Below are positions 24,185 through 35,482 of a stretch of DNA of 64,000 nucleotides, piece after piece. The stretch is from Chiridota heheva. Taxonomy: Eukaryota > Echinodermata > Holothuroidea > Apodida > Chiridotidae. The notes beneath the pieces were generated by a model. It saw nothing but the letters and a program-made list of their open reading frames with translations. It had not been told where the DNA came from and did not search any database. Position numbers and translations under genes: made by a program. The DNA is taken from assembly GCA_020152595.1 (NCBI GenBank), contig JAIGNY010001807.1:601001-665000 (forward strand). Reading direction: 5' to 3'. Position 1 is the stretch's first letter; every line of letters begins with the position of its first letter.

Positions 24185-24290
24185 GGGTACTGTAGGTATA
24201 AGGTAATAGAACACCTATTGATTATCACTCTAATTTGGGGGTACTGTAGGTATAAGGTACTATAGAATACCTATTGATTATCAATCAAGT
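24185..24290. repeat. 54-bp direct duplication
   Basis: Two copies beginning GGGTACTGTAGGTATAAGGT and ending CCTATTGATTATCA. They are preceded by looser GGGTACTATAGG words from about 24050. Confidence 0.8.
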
Positions 24291-24338
24291 TTCTTTGGAT
24301 CATTCACTTGAGATGTCATCTTTTTGTTTTCATTTCAG

Positions 24339-24428
24339 ACCATTATTCATTGGGGTGCTAAGCATGGAAAGAAAGAGATGATCAGAATAGGAATGGATGG
24401 AGATAAACTCAACGTCAACGCAAAAACG
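24339..24428 (+). CDS. SOWAH-family ankyrin protein, exon with first ankyrin repeat
   Basis: A 90-nt exon of 30 codons, phase 0 at both ends. The acceptor is TTTGTTTTCATTTCAG and the donor ACG|GTAAGA, both strong. It codes TIIHWGAKHGKKEMIR, then a loop, then LNVNAKT. The TxxHWGAKHG signature is the ankyrin repeat start seen in SOWAH proteins (TALHWAAKHG), followed by a shortened second helix and the DVNAxT turn. Its last codon joins directly to the GYTALHIAAMH of the exon at 39936, giving the continuous NAKT-GYTALH run expected for adjacent ankyrin repeats. SOWAH proteins are poorly characterised ankyrin-repeat proteins, and no enzyme activity is expected. The preceding exon, which should encode the sequence before the first repeat, was not found in the window. 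Confidence 0.85.
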
Positions 24429-25769
24429 GTAAGAAACTCACATGTTTGTTGGAGAAATTTGAAGAGATGTTTTCCATTAGAGGTTATCACCTGATTCTGA
24501 TTATTATTGCCTTGTCACCATAACTAATGATATATGACTACGATAACAACATATCTTTTAACGCTTTTAATAAAGAATCTATTATTGGGCTCTAGACCGA
24601 ATAGTGAGGGTGCAATTTTCTAGTGACTCACAAATATTCAACAAGGCTTTTTGACGCACGTGGAGAGCTAAAGAACGCCTCATATTTATACCAAGTAGTT
24701 ACCTGAGATTCATAAACAATAACATTTTATCACTTTAGAAGACAAAACAGGTCAATGAATATTATAACAAATTGACCAAAAATATGCTGTGACATATGGA
24801 TCTAGTTCTACTTGAAAGTCAAATGCAGCGGCCATTCGGAATCTCCCCAGACCCCCCTCAAGGCACGTTCAAAATTCGATGTCAAATCTTCAGGTCAAAA
24901 ATTTCAAGCTGGGGTGAATATTGATCGGAAATATTTGCAGAAAAACTATTGCGGATGGGTGAATCCTCGGCGAAAGTCTGCAATCAAGACAACAGAAATG
25001 TGTCAAATTCAAATCATTAACGCCGAATCAGCATCGAACTGAAAAATAATAATTTTGTACTATTTTCTGATGAATGAGGCTTTCTTCTCTCTAACGCATT
25101 GCTTATAAAGTGTTCCACCAGAAGCTAATCCGGGACCTCTATGTACCGGTATGAATGCGTGGTAGTAACGTTTTTGTACTACGAACATACAGTGGTTACC
25201 AATACCAGTTAAGTTGGCTATATGTTACAGCTTGCAAATTTTGCCATATCTTACGAATCAATCGTATAACTTCTAATACTTTTATTGCGATTCCAGACGG
25301 CACTTTTAGATATTTTCGAGGCAATATTATTGCAAAGAAATAAAGATGGAACTGCAATGTTCCTGATTTTTATTGACCTGAGGTCATTTTGAAGCATTTT
25401 GAGAGGTATTTCATAGCACGTGAATTCTTGACTTGGGCCTAGTGTTACTGTTAGAACATAGTAGGGCTTATTAGGTTAGAATTGTCTCGGTATGTAATGA
25501 GTGTTTTGATGCTTACATGTATGTGTGAACTTACATGAATGTGTGGTCTAACCTTCCATACATGTGCAGATACACAATATTTTTTTTCATGTGGTATCTA
25601 AATACTCCACAGAACTTAGGGTCTTTTTTCACATCGCGTGACATTTTAAATATAAAATTAATCAACATAACATAACAAGATGACAGGTTAAGAAGGGTTA
25701 TAGTCACCCCTCATAAAGAGCCCAAAACCACCATCACCACAAAAAAAAAAAAAAAAAAAAATCAAAGAT
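24429..25769. other. First part of a 15.5-kb SOWAH intron, no gene seen
   Basis: Intronic sequence between exons at 24428 and 39936. It is unique-looking, with a pure A21 tract at 25741-25761 beside the CR1 fragment. Open frames at 24812 and 25155 have no recognisable content. Confidence 0.6.
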
Positions 25770-26225
25770 GCTCAGAGTTTGTAAAGAATTTATCAATGTT
25801 GACTTTAAAATTGTGAACACAATTGGAGCTACATCACTACCCACTCAGACAAACCATTCCACTCATAAACAACTCTTTGCGAAAAGCTAAAATGCCGAAT
25901 ATCTATCCGTGAGATTTCTTTGGTCATCTTCAAACTGTTACCACGTGTTACATGAGAATTAGCTGAAACATGCAAGATTTAACAGGAAGTCAAAGCATCA
26001 CTACCAGATAGGAATTTAAAAACCTGAATCATATCGCCACATACTCTTCTCAACTCAAGCGTGGTCAAATCAAGAATTTATAAGCTAGATTCACAGGACA
26101 GATTCCTTACTTCAGGAATAAGTCTAGTGGCTCTTTGCTGAACCTGTTCCAAAATGAACTTATCCTTCTCATAAAAGGGACTCCAAGCCTGAATAGCATA
26201 CTCAAGGTGAGGCCTGACTAACTAC
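25770..26225 (-). mobile_element. CR1-like retrotransposon 3' fragment
   Basis: On the minus strand from 26225 leftwards it codes [56 protein letters not shown] and then FSFSQRVVYEWNGLSEWVV. This is the classic C-terminal region of CR1-clade reverse transcriptases. In-frame stops and a missing 5' part show it is dead. It lies in the SOWAH intron, antisense to the gene. Confidence 0.85.
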
Positions 26226-26265
26226 TTATACAAATTAGGAACAACCTATCTACCAAGAATGAGTT

Positions 26266-26397
26266 TATGAATGATAAAGTGACTGACTTGGGGGCATAAT
26301 AAAGTGACTGGCTTGGGTGCTTGATAAAGTGACTGACTTGGGGGATGATAAAGTGACTGACTTGGGGGAATGATAAAGTGACTGACTTGGGGCATGC
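26266..26397. repeat. About 26-bp tandem repeat, 5 copies
   Basis: Units of GATAAAGTGACTGACTTGGG plus a short variable G/A-rich spacer. Confidence 0.9.
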
Positions 26398-26711
26398 CTA
26401 AATGGACTTGAATTGTGTGAGAATAAGTTGTTTTAACATGAAAGATTAAGAAAAAAATATACAAAACATAATTTGTTGATATTTATTCTTTTAAATTAAA
26501 AACCTTTGAAAGATATGTTTTTCAATCATTTTGATCACACTTTATTTCATCTTGCAGTCTTAAGTTCCCATAGTGCAACTATGTATCATGCAACAAGATA
26601 GCAGGGAATAACAAAATAGTGAAATCATGATACTGCATGTATATTAACTGTTTACAAGTATCACAAAAAAGAAATAACCAAATATTATATTTATTTTATG
26701 GTGAATCTTCA

Positions 26712-27245
26712 CCTAAAAAAACCTTGCCGAGGTGAATCTTGACCCAATTTTTTTTTGCCCAAGGTGAATCTTTGCCTAAAAAACATATTGCAGGTGGGTG
26801 AATCTTTGCCTTAAAAATATTGCAGGTGGGTGAATCTTTGCCTAAAAAAATATTGCAGGTGGGTGAATCTTTGCCTAAAAAAATATTGCAGGTGGATGAA
26901 TCTTGGCCTACAAAAATATTGCAGGTGGGTGAATCTTTGCCTAAAAAATATTGGAGGTAAGTGAATCTTTGCCTAAAAAAAATATTGCAGGTGGGTGCAT
27001 CTTTGCCTAAAAAAATATTGCAGGTGGGTGAATCTTTGCCTAAAAAATATTGCAGGTGGGTGAATCTTTGCCTAAAAAATATTGCAGGTGTGTGAATCTT
27101 TGGCTAAAATATATTGCCTAAAAAAAATATTGCAGGTGGGTGCATCTTTGCCTAAAAAAATATTGCAGGTGGTTGAATCTTTGCCTAAAAAATATTGCAG
27201 GTGCGTGAATCTTTGGCTAAAATATATTGCAGGTGAATCTTGACC
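26712..27245. repeat. About 33-bp tandem repeat, roughly 15 copies
   Basis: Units combine GTGAATCTTTGCC, a run of 5-8 A, and ATATTGCAGGTGG. Variation is mostly in the A-run length. A larger block (GGTGGGTGCATCTTTGCC to GGCTAAAATATATTGC) occurs twice, which shows a second level of duplication. Confidence 0.95.
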
Positions 27246-27689
27246 TAACAAAATTTCTGAAAAAGGTGAATGCTTGAGGGAGGTCTGTGAAGATGCTGTT
27301 TGACCGCTGCATAATATTTATGAACTTAGTGTTTATTACTTAAATTTCAGGAAAAGTTGTGATTTTTATAGCACTTTCAAAGCTTTCTGTGGAGGGAGAG
27401 CTTAATCACTACTCAATTTCTTTACATGTAGTTGTTCCATGAGAACAATAAAGGCTATGATATCATTTCCAGTTAAACAGATTTATAATGACAGTCATTA
27501 CAAACAAAACTCAAGATGCACATAAATATGCACTATTTTTCTATCACTTGAAACCAAAAAAGTAACTTTGTTTCAGCTTTTAAAAGGTCTATGTACCTAT
27601 GTACTTTCAATGAGACAGTGAATGAATCTTAGACTGCATTCAAATGAAGACATCATGTCTTTCTCATGAATTATGTAAAATTTCATCAA
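27246..27689. other. Intronic spacer
   Basis: No recognisable feature. Lies between the 33-bp array and the Tx1-like element. Confidence 0.55.
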
Positions 27690-28161
27690 GAATGTGCCAA
27701 GAAAAAATTCATGAGGGATGTGATTAATTTTGCTGATCCTCCGAGGAGAACAAGAGGGAACGATGTTAACATTCTCTGTCTTTCACCATGACCAATCTTC
27801 TCTTACATGCCTCCTAAATGCATTATTTCTGCAAATTGATGTTTTCTGACAAAAATATCAAGATTTGTATAATGTAATACAAAATATCTCTCAATGAGAG
27901 AGGGCGTCATAATTCTTATACCTAAAAAAAACAAATCTCCACTCTATCAAAAGAATTGGTGTCCAATATTTTGCTCAATTGTGATTACAAAATTCTCACT
28001 GCTTGTCTTGCAAACCCGCCTCAAAAATGTTTTACCTTTTAGCAATTTTGAATAATCAAACTGGTTTTATAAAAGGAAGATTCATTGGCGAAAACAACGT
28101 CAAGTTTGAGATATAATTGAGCATTGTAATTTTAAAGACATCAGAACTGCTGTTTTTTGCC
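27690..28161 (+). mobile_element. Tx1/L1-like retrotransposon, RT fingers up to motif A
   Basis: Frameshifted reverse-transcriptase start on the + strand. It shows REGVIILIPKKNKSPLY near 27900-27950, LLNCDYKILTACLAN near 27975-28015, NNQTGFIKGRFIGEN near 28050-28095, and DIIEHCNFKDIRTAVF at 28110-28158. These are the conserved blocks before the first catalytic aspartate in L1/Tx1-type elements. The sequence enters motif A (ADFERAFD) at 28159-28183, where it becomes the first unit of the 22-bp minisatellite. The left boundary is approximate. Confidence 0.8.
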
Positions 28162-30388
28162 GATTTTGAGAGGGCATTTGGCTGATTTTGAGAGGGCATT
28201 TGACTGATTTTGAGAGGGCATTTGACTGATTTTGAGAGAGCATTTGACTGATTTTGAGAGGGCATTTGGCTGATTTTGAGAGGGCATTTGACTGATTTCG
28301 AGAGGGCACTTGTCTGATTTTGAGAGGGCATTTGGCTGATTTTGAGAGGGCATTTGACTGATTTTGAGAGGGCTTTTGACTGATTTTGAGAGGGCATTTG
28401 GCTGATTTTGAGAGGGCATTTGGCTGATTTTGAGAGGGCATTTGACTGATTTTGAGAGGGCATTTGGCTGATTTTGAGAGGGCATTTGTCTGATTTTGAG
28501 AGGGCAATTTGACTGATTTTGAGAGGGCATTTGGCTGATTTTGAGAGGGCATTTGACTGATTTTGAGAGGGCATTTGACTGTTTTTGAGAGGGCATTTGT
28601 TTGATTTTGAGAGGGCATTTGTTTGATTTTGAGAGGGCATTTGTCTGATTTTGAGAGGGCATTTGACTGAATTTGAGAGGGCATTTGACTGATTTTGAGA
28701 GGGCATTTGTCTGATTTTGAGAGGGCATTTGGCTGATTTTGTGAGAGGGCATTTGGCTGTTTTTGAGAGGGCATTTGACTGAATTTGAGAGGGCATTTGG
28801 CTGATTTTGAGAGGGCATTTGACTGAATTTGAGAGGGCATTTGACTGATTTTGAGAGGGCATTTGACTGATTTTGAGAGGGCATTTGTTTGATTTTGAAA
28901 GGGCATTTGACTGATTTTGAGAGGGCATTTGGCTGATTTTGAGAGGGCATTTGACTGAATTTGAGAGGGCATTTGGCTGATTTTGAGAGGGCATTTGGCT
29001 GATTTTGAGAGGGCATTTGACTGATTTTGAGAGGGCATTTGACTGATTTTGAGAGGGCATTTGACTGAATTTGAGAGGGCATTTGACTGATTTTGAGAGG
29101 GCATTTGTCTGATTTTGAGAGGGCATTTGTCTGATTTTGAGAGGGCATTTGACTGAATTTGAGAGGGCATTTGACTGATTTTGAGAGGGCATTTGACTGA
29201 TTTTGAAAGGGCATTTGACTGATTTTGAGAGGGCATTTGGCTGATTTTGAGAGGGCATTTGACTGAATTTGAGAGAGCATTTGGCTGATTTTGAGAGGGC
29301 ATTTGACTGATTTTGAGAGGGCATTTGACTGATTTTGAGAGGGCATTTGACTGATTTTGAGAGGGCTTTTGGCTGATTTTGAGAGGGCATTTGACTGATT
29401 TTGAAAGGGCATTTGACTGATTTTGAGAGGGCATTTGGCTGATTTTGTGAGAGGGCATTTGGCTGATTTTGAGAGGGCATTTGACTGATTTTGAAAGGGC
29501 ATTTGACTGATTTTGAGAGGGCATTTGGCTGATTTTGAGAGGGCATTTGACTGAATTTGAGAGAGCATTTGGCTGATTTTGAGAGGGCATTTGGCTGATT
29601 TTGAGAGGGCATTTGACTGATTTTGAGAGGGCATTTGACTGATTTTGAGAGGGCATTTGACTGAATTTGAGAGGGCATTTGACTGATTTTGAGAGGGCAT
29701 TTGTCTGATTTTGAGAGGGCATTTGTCTGATTTTGAGAGGGCATTTGGCTGATTTTGTGAGAGGGCATTTGACTGAATTTGAGAGGGCATTTGACTGATT
29801 TTGAGAGGGCATTTGACTGATTTTGAGAGGGCATTTGACTGATTTTGAGAGGGCATTTGGCTGATTTTGAGAGGGCATTTGACTGATTTTGAGGAGGGCA
29901 TTTGGCTGATTTTGAGGGCATTTGGCTGATTTTGAGAGGGCATTTGACTGATTTTGAGAGGGCATTTGACTGATTTTGAAAGGGCATTTGACTGATTTTG
30001 AGAGGGCATTTGGCTGATTTTGAGAGGGCATTTGACTGAATTTGAGAGGGCATTTGGCTGATTTTGAGAGGGCATTTGGCTGATTTTGAGAGGGCATTTG
30101 ACTGATTTTGAGAGGGCATTTGACTGATTTTGAGAGGGCATTTGACTGAATTTGAGAGGGCATTTGACTGATTTTGAGAGGGCATTTGTCTGATTTTGAG
30201 AGGGCATTTGTCTGATTTTGAGAGGGCATTTGGCTGATTTTGTGAGAGGGCATTTGGCTGTTTTTGAGAGGACATTTGACTGATTTTGAGAGGGCATTTG
30301 ACTGATTTTGAGAGGACATTTGACTGATTTTGAGAGGGCATTTGACTGATTTTGAGAGGGCATTTGACTGATTTTGAGAGGGCATTTG
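28162..30388. repeat. 22-bp minisatellite, about 101 units, born from RT motif A
   Basis: The unit is GATTTTGAGAGGGCATTTG plus a 3-nt variable step (ACT, GCT, TCT or TTT). On the + strand its 19-nt core spells the RT motif A codons DFERAF plus the first base of the next aspartate codon. At the left it follows GCC (Ala), and at the right it runs into GAC-TCT-GTT-GAT-TGG (DSVDW), so the flanks are the two halves of one catalytic motif. Variants such as TGAATTTGAGAG, TTTTGAAAGG and TTTTGTGAGAGG recur in blocks, which implies block duplication. The minus strand has no stops in any frame of the unit, which creates three overlapping spurious frames of 740-786 codons. Confidence 0.97.
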
Positions 30389-31810
30389 ACTCTGTTGATT
30401 GGAATTTTATTTTCAAGTCACTTTAATGCTTCAATTTTGGTCTTCAGATTAAAAAATGGATTACTACTAATTATACAAAAGATCAAGAGTACTGTCATTA
30501 ATAATGGAAATTGGTCGGAATTCTTTAATCTATTTCGGGGTGTTCATCAAGGATGCCCATTGCCACCATATCTCTTTCTTATTTGCTATGAAATTCTTGC
30601 CATAAATATATGTGAGAATGCATGTGAGAATTGAAAAGTTTGTTAAAATTATCGCCGAGTTCTCTTAGTATTCAGGGCTCGCAATTAACTATGATAAGTG
30701 CTTTATAAAATGTATTGGGCCTTGTAGATTTTACAACACTACTTTTTGTAATCATTTACGGTTACTTTGGACAGATCTAGTTTTATATTTGGGGATAAAC
30801 ATTACCACCAATATTGATGAACATGTTTCTTTAAACTTTAATCCCCAAATCAACAAGTTAAAAAAATGTTTAAATTGTTGCAAAGTCAGAAAACTTTCAC
30901 TTAGGGAAATATTACCATTCTAAAAAGCCTCGCAATACCTAAAACTACATACTGTCTCTCAATTTTACCAAATCCAAGTCGTCTATTTTTTCAAAGTGTG
31001 CAAAATATTTTGTTTCGGTTTTTGTGGGAGGCTAAAACCGGACAAAATTTACAGGAATTCTATGTGTAATTTGTGGGGCAGTTTGCGCATGCCATGTGTC
31101 AATCGTTCAAAGCTGCCTGGGTTAAATGCTTTCTATAAGGTGATAGGGATTGATTACTCCTGAATAAGAATTTGGTGGGGTTTTCTGTTTGACTGTAATT
31201 TAAAGGCTGGTGACAATAGTTTTACCAACAATTTCAAGGCTTTTAATAATGATATTTTTGAGGCTTGGTTTTCATGTAAAGGTTTTGAACCTTCTTCAAA
31301 AAAGGAAGTTTTATGCCAAACTTTATGGTTTAATTCATACATTAAGATTGATAATAAATTTGAAGATTGATAATAAAGTCTTATTTTGGAATTATTGGTA
31401 TCACAAAGGAGTTAAAAGTTGTGTCAGATCTTTGTCAAGAGAACAATTATTTTTTTTAATTAAAATTAGAGACTCCCTTATTTGTAATATGTGCATTTGT
31501 TTTGAGCAGACGATTATTCATCTGTTTTCCTCTTGTTGTAAGACGAATCTCTTTTAGAAAGAGGTCCTGTCTTGGCTAAAAGTAAAAAACGTTTTGAATT
31601 TTGACCCTTGTTTATTGGATGTACTACTTGGCATTGTAACCCATAATGTAAACAATGATGTCTTATTAAATGCCATATTTCTGCTTCCAAACACTACCTT
31701 TTCTCTCGCATGTACTCTACTGCAAGTTTTTCTTCATAAACTATGCAGCCTCTATGATCTGGAATGCCAGATCTCTTTATCAAAAAATATGATTGGTGTC
31801 AACAAATGGA
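30389..31810 (+). mobile_element. Tx1/L1-like retrotransposon, 3' continuation
   Basis: Continues from motif A with SVDWNFIFKSL at 30391-30425, IKKWITTNYTKDQ, and FNLFRGVHQGCPLPPYLFLI near 30525-30585 (RT box normally GVRQGCPLSPYLF). It then runs through a decayed domain to an RT-associated C-terminus (ETILHLF-like QTIIHLFSSC near 31510, then WLKVKNVLNF). Frames 30374-30634, 31210-31557 and 31594-31833 are pieces of this one dead ORF. The right end is cut by I-like element B near 31810-31835. Confidence 0.8.
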
Positions 31811-33925
31811 ACTCCCTTTCCCCATTACTTTAGGAGAGGCCATCATCACTCCCATCCCCAAGCCTAACAAAGACAGGTCCATTCCCACCAACTACTGGCC
31901 CATCGCTCTCACTTCCTGCCTTTGCAAGATTATGGAACGTATGGTCAACTACAGGCTCTGCTGGTACCTTGAGAAGAACTTCATCCTATCCCCCTCTCAA
32001 AATGGTTTCAGGAGAAACTGGAACTGCCTGGACCATGTCCTCAAACTTGACACATATGTACGTGAAGCCTTCATCAGAAATCACCATGCCATCTCCATCT
32101 TCCTCGAACTCGAAAAGGCCTTCAACACCACCTGGCGGTACAGTAACATCAAGGACCTACACTCCTCCCCACCTTCATTCAGAACTTTCTTCATACCTGC
32201 CATTTCAGGGTACGTATCGGTAACACCTACTTCCAAAGGTACACCCAACACCTGGGTGTCCCCCAAGGCAGTATCCTCTCCCTCACTCTCTTCATTCTCA
32301 CTTCCCCGGAATCACTCTCAATTCTAAGATCTCCTATCTCCCCCACATCAACATCCTCAAAACCAACTGTCACAAAATCTTCAATCTCCTCAGTGTCCTC
32401 TCCAGCACTGACTGGAGAGCCAATCATCTCACCCTGCTCACCTTATATTGCTCCCTCCTCAAGTCCAAGCTGGACTACAGCAGCTTCATCTACGCCTCCA
32501 ACCACAAACTTTACTTGAGGCACCTCAAGGTTACTGAAAACACTGCCACAAAGCTCTGCCTTGGCACCACCCATACCACCACCATCACCAGTCTCCACAT
32601 AGAGGCCAATGAACTTCCCTTTGACCTTAGGTGCACCAGGACTGGCCTCTCCTTCACTTTTCATATCCTCACCGATCCGCGGAACCCTTACTTCCATTCC
32701 ATTCACTCCCCCTCCTTCTCCAACCTCTTAAGCCTCGACCTTTCAGGATCCGGATGCACTCTCACTTCACCAAAGCCAACATCAACATTTTCTCGATTGC
32801 CTGGCACACTATCCCTCCCACGCTCACCTGGGTTATCAATTCCCCCAAGGTTTTCCTCCTATACGAAAGCCCTCAACAACCCTGCCTTCTTTTGCTCCAA
32901 ATACTGCCAACTCAGTAGACATTTCCACAACTTCTCTGTCCTCTTCACCAACGGCTCCACACGAGAAGGCTCCCCTGTAGCTGCCATCGCTTGTCCCGGC
33001 CTCACCCTCTCCTCAAGGTTACCCATTCGAGCCTTAAATCTACTCTGCTAAAGGAAAGGCCATTCTCGTGGCCTTAAACTTTGTTGAACTCTCTTTTTAT
33101 ACCCACTTAGTCATCTTCCCTGACTCTAAATCCGTTCTCACTGGCATCCTCAACATGCTCTGGACCAACCCACTCATCCTATAAATCCTCAATAAACTTT
33201 ACGCTCTTTCTTAGGGAAAAATATTATCTTTTTTTGGATCCTAGCAACGTCAACATTCCCGGCAACGAGAGAGCTGACAGAGCCGCCAGCAACCCTCTGT
33301 CAAATCACATCTCTCCTTTTCCTATCCCGCACTCAGAGCTCTGTTTCTCTACTTCCAGCTACCTCAGTAAGACCTGGCAAGACTCTTGGAATCTCAAAAC
33401 CAGTAACAAACTTCACATTGTCAATCCAAAGTCGGGACCAACTTCCCCCTGCATGGTCACAACTGCAGGGAGGATGTTGTTGTCACCCATATCTGCCTCG
33501 GCCACACCTTTCTCACCCACTTTCACCAACTTTCCAGCTCCCCTGCTCCTCTCTTCCCTACATGCAACATTCAACACCGATCTCTCTATCAAGCATATCC
33601 TCTTAACCTGTCCTATATACCTGAACTCCAGATCACACCTCTCCATCTCAATTTCAGATCTTTTCAAGAACAATCCTACCTCCAACTTCATCGCCTTTCT
33701 CCGCAACAGCAATTTATTCCACCTGATTTAAACCTCCCTTTGCTTCCCTTCTCTGCCTCACCTTCATTTTATTACCTTAACGTCTTTCCCTTATCCACCT
33801 TCTCTCTCTCCTTCCCTCTCTTTCTTCTCTGTCCTAACTCAAGCACCTAAGTTTTTATCACCCTCTTGGCACATTTGACTCTGATTGTCGCGGTGCCATT
33901 AAACATCAACAAACTAAACCAAACC
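31811..33925 (+). mobile_element. I-like non-LTR retrotransposon B
   Basis: Same family as element A. RT starts near 31830: EAIITPIPKPNKDRSIPTNY, PIALTSCLCKIMERMVN, FRRNWNCLDHVL and LELEKAFNTTWRY near 32105-32140. The RT core with the YVDD box is deleted between about 32290 and 32330, and the sequence resumes with LLKSKLDYSSFIYAS near 32455. Ribonuclease H follows at about 32930-33300 (FTNGSTREG, where the first catalytic Asp of DGS is Asn; then PDSKSVL and NIPGNERADRAA). A C-terminal zinc-type segment with SIKHILLTCPIYLNSR lies near 33580-33630. The 3' tail ends TTGTCGCGGTGCCATTAA with a CAAACTAAACCAAACC end. The deletion, frameshifts and D-to-N change show it is dead. Confidence 0.85.
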
Positions 33926-35069
33926 CTTTTATGATGTAACTTGTATGTAATCATCACCAAAGAAGCCTGGTTCTTTCCTTCGTGTTTCCTTTCCTTTATT
34001 TTGTTCTGTGCTTAAAAGGTACCTGTATTATTGTAATTATGGTAAAGAGGAGGAGCTTTTTATTATTATTTTTACCAATATGTGCATAGACTCCACCAGT
34101 TTGATCTATTTTGTTATTCTTTTGACATGTTAAATTGATATATTGTAAAATGCGGTGGTGGAGCACCCAAGCCTCCTTGGCATTAGGTTTAATTTGCAAC
34201 GGGACCAATAAATATTAACCAAAAAATATATATATATATATCATAGTTTGAAAGATCTTAAAAGATTAATTGAGATGGTGAAAACAGATGTTTTTTTTGT
34301 CTGTGTTCGTGAATGTTTGATGAGAAGGAGGCTGTGTAGCTTTCAGGCCTCTTGTAAGGTATTTGAACTAAATATAAAGTAGTATTTGTAATGAATGAAA
34401 GTGGTCTTATTTTTGGTGGTTGAATATTGTATACTTTTTTTTTTTTGGGAAGTGGATATTATTTGTCCTTTGAGGATCTTTTAAAGAATGCTAAGATAAT
34501 CAGAAGCATATTTTTCATTCTTTTTAGTTGTTTTTCACACATTTTAATTAATCTATTACAGAAATGTTATAAAAAGATTTATGTTGTGGCATTTTGTTTA
34601 TATATGCATTCAATGCACTGTTCAAAGGACTTTGCACTCAACGAATGACCCTCCTAAAGTCAGGCCGTTCCACTCGTCCAAAAGTCCTTTGCCCGTGCAT
34701 TTGCTTATTTATATAAACACTCCGCCTCAACATTAATCTTTAATATGTTATCATGGATTATAGGTCTTTTTTTGTCATAAAAAGTGCTGTAAATCGTCAG
34801 TTTTGCCCAGCATTTACATACATACCTGATTGTTCTCACCATGCATGTCTTAAGTGATGTCATTGAAGGCCCCCTCTCCTTCAGTCTTGCCTCTTGTTCT
34901 TTTGACATACAAGTGTTGCTGGGTGCAGTATATCACATTTAAATTCATGAATTTGTTTTCTTTATTCTTTTTACATGTGCTGAATCTCTGATACATGATA
35001 ACAGCAAGGGGTGAGTAGTAATTTCAAGTGTTTTTTATTACAAGATCACATGGGCTCTTTAGAGGATTA
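33926..35069. other. Intronic sequence, no gene seen
   Basis: AT-rich. Includes an (AT)n run at about 34217-34240. The frame at 34705-34908 on the minus strand has no motif. Confidence 0.55.
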
Positions 35070-35482
35070 GTTTAAGGGTCAAGTCCATCTTATATGAAAG
35101 AGGACTTCAAAAGAAACAAAGTGGTGAAGAAAGTATTCAAAAATCTTATTCCGTTAGAGATATTTAAGCTATAAAAATTGATATCATTTGTATAGAAATA
35201 ACTGAAATCAGACTAGTTGTGATGTCACAGCCTCAGATTCCTCAAAGTCTTTGGGTATTCTGTCATATTTTGCCCTGCAATTTTGTGGCTTAAAAACCAC
35301 TGCATATGTCACAAAAGTAGTAAAACAGAATCTAGTAAGGGTAATTATAAATTACCGCCAATAGAAAGTTTGAAGGGAAATAATTTCCTTTAAAAATTTC
35401 TGTAAAATACATGAGCAATTGTTAGGAAGGATGAGGATAAGGGCACCAACCTTCTATAGTAGACTTACTACTCCAGTCATTT
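35070..35482. repeat. Interspersed repeat family R1, copy 2
   Basis: Matches 17925-18352 through GAAATCAGACTAGTTGTGA, TCACAGCCTCAGATTCCTCA, AAACAGAATCTAGTA and ATAGTAGACTTACTAC. This copy lacks the internal duplication seen in copy 1. Same orientation. Confidence 0.75.

Larger units (their letters stand above)
20521..24338. other. Intron or intergenic sequence with small repeats
   Basis: Contains a C/T-rich tract near 21175-21210, the foldback at 21505-21775, an (AT)n tract at 22182-22236, and a 54-bp duplication at 24185-24290 just before the SOWAH acceptor. The 127-codon open frame at 23357-23740 has no recognisable motif and no convincing splice borders. Confidence 0.5.

Noticed and set aside
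28056-30416. Three overlapping minus-strand open frames of 740-786 codons rich in SQNQSNALSK
   Set aside because: They are the three frames of one 22-bp unit that lacks stops on the minus strand. All three are open at once, and the unit derives from sense-strand RT motif A.
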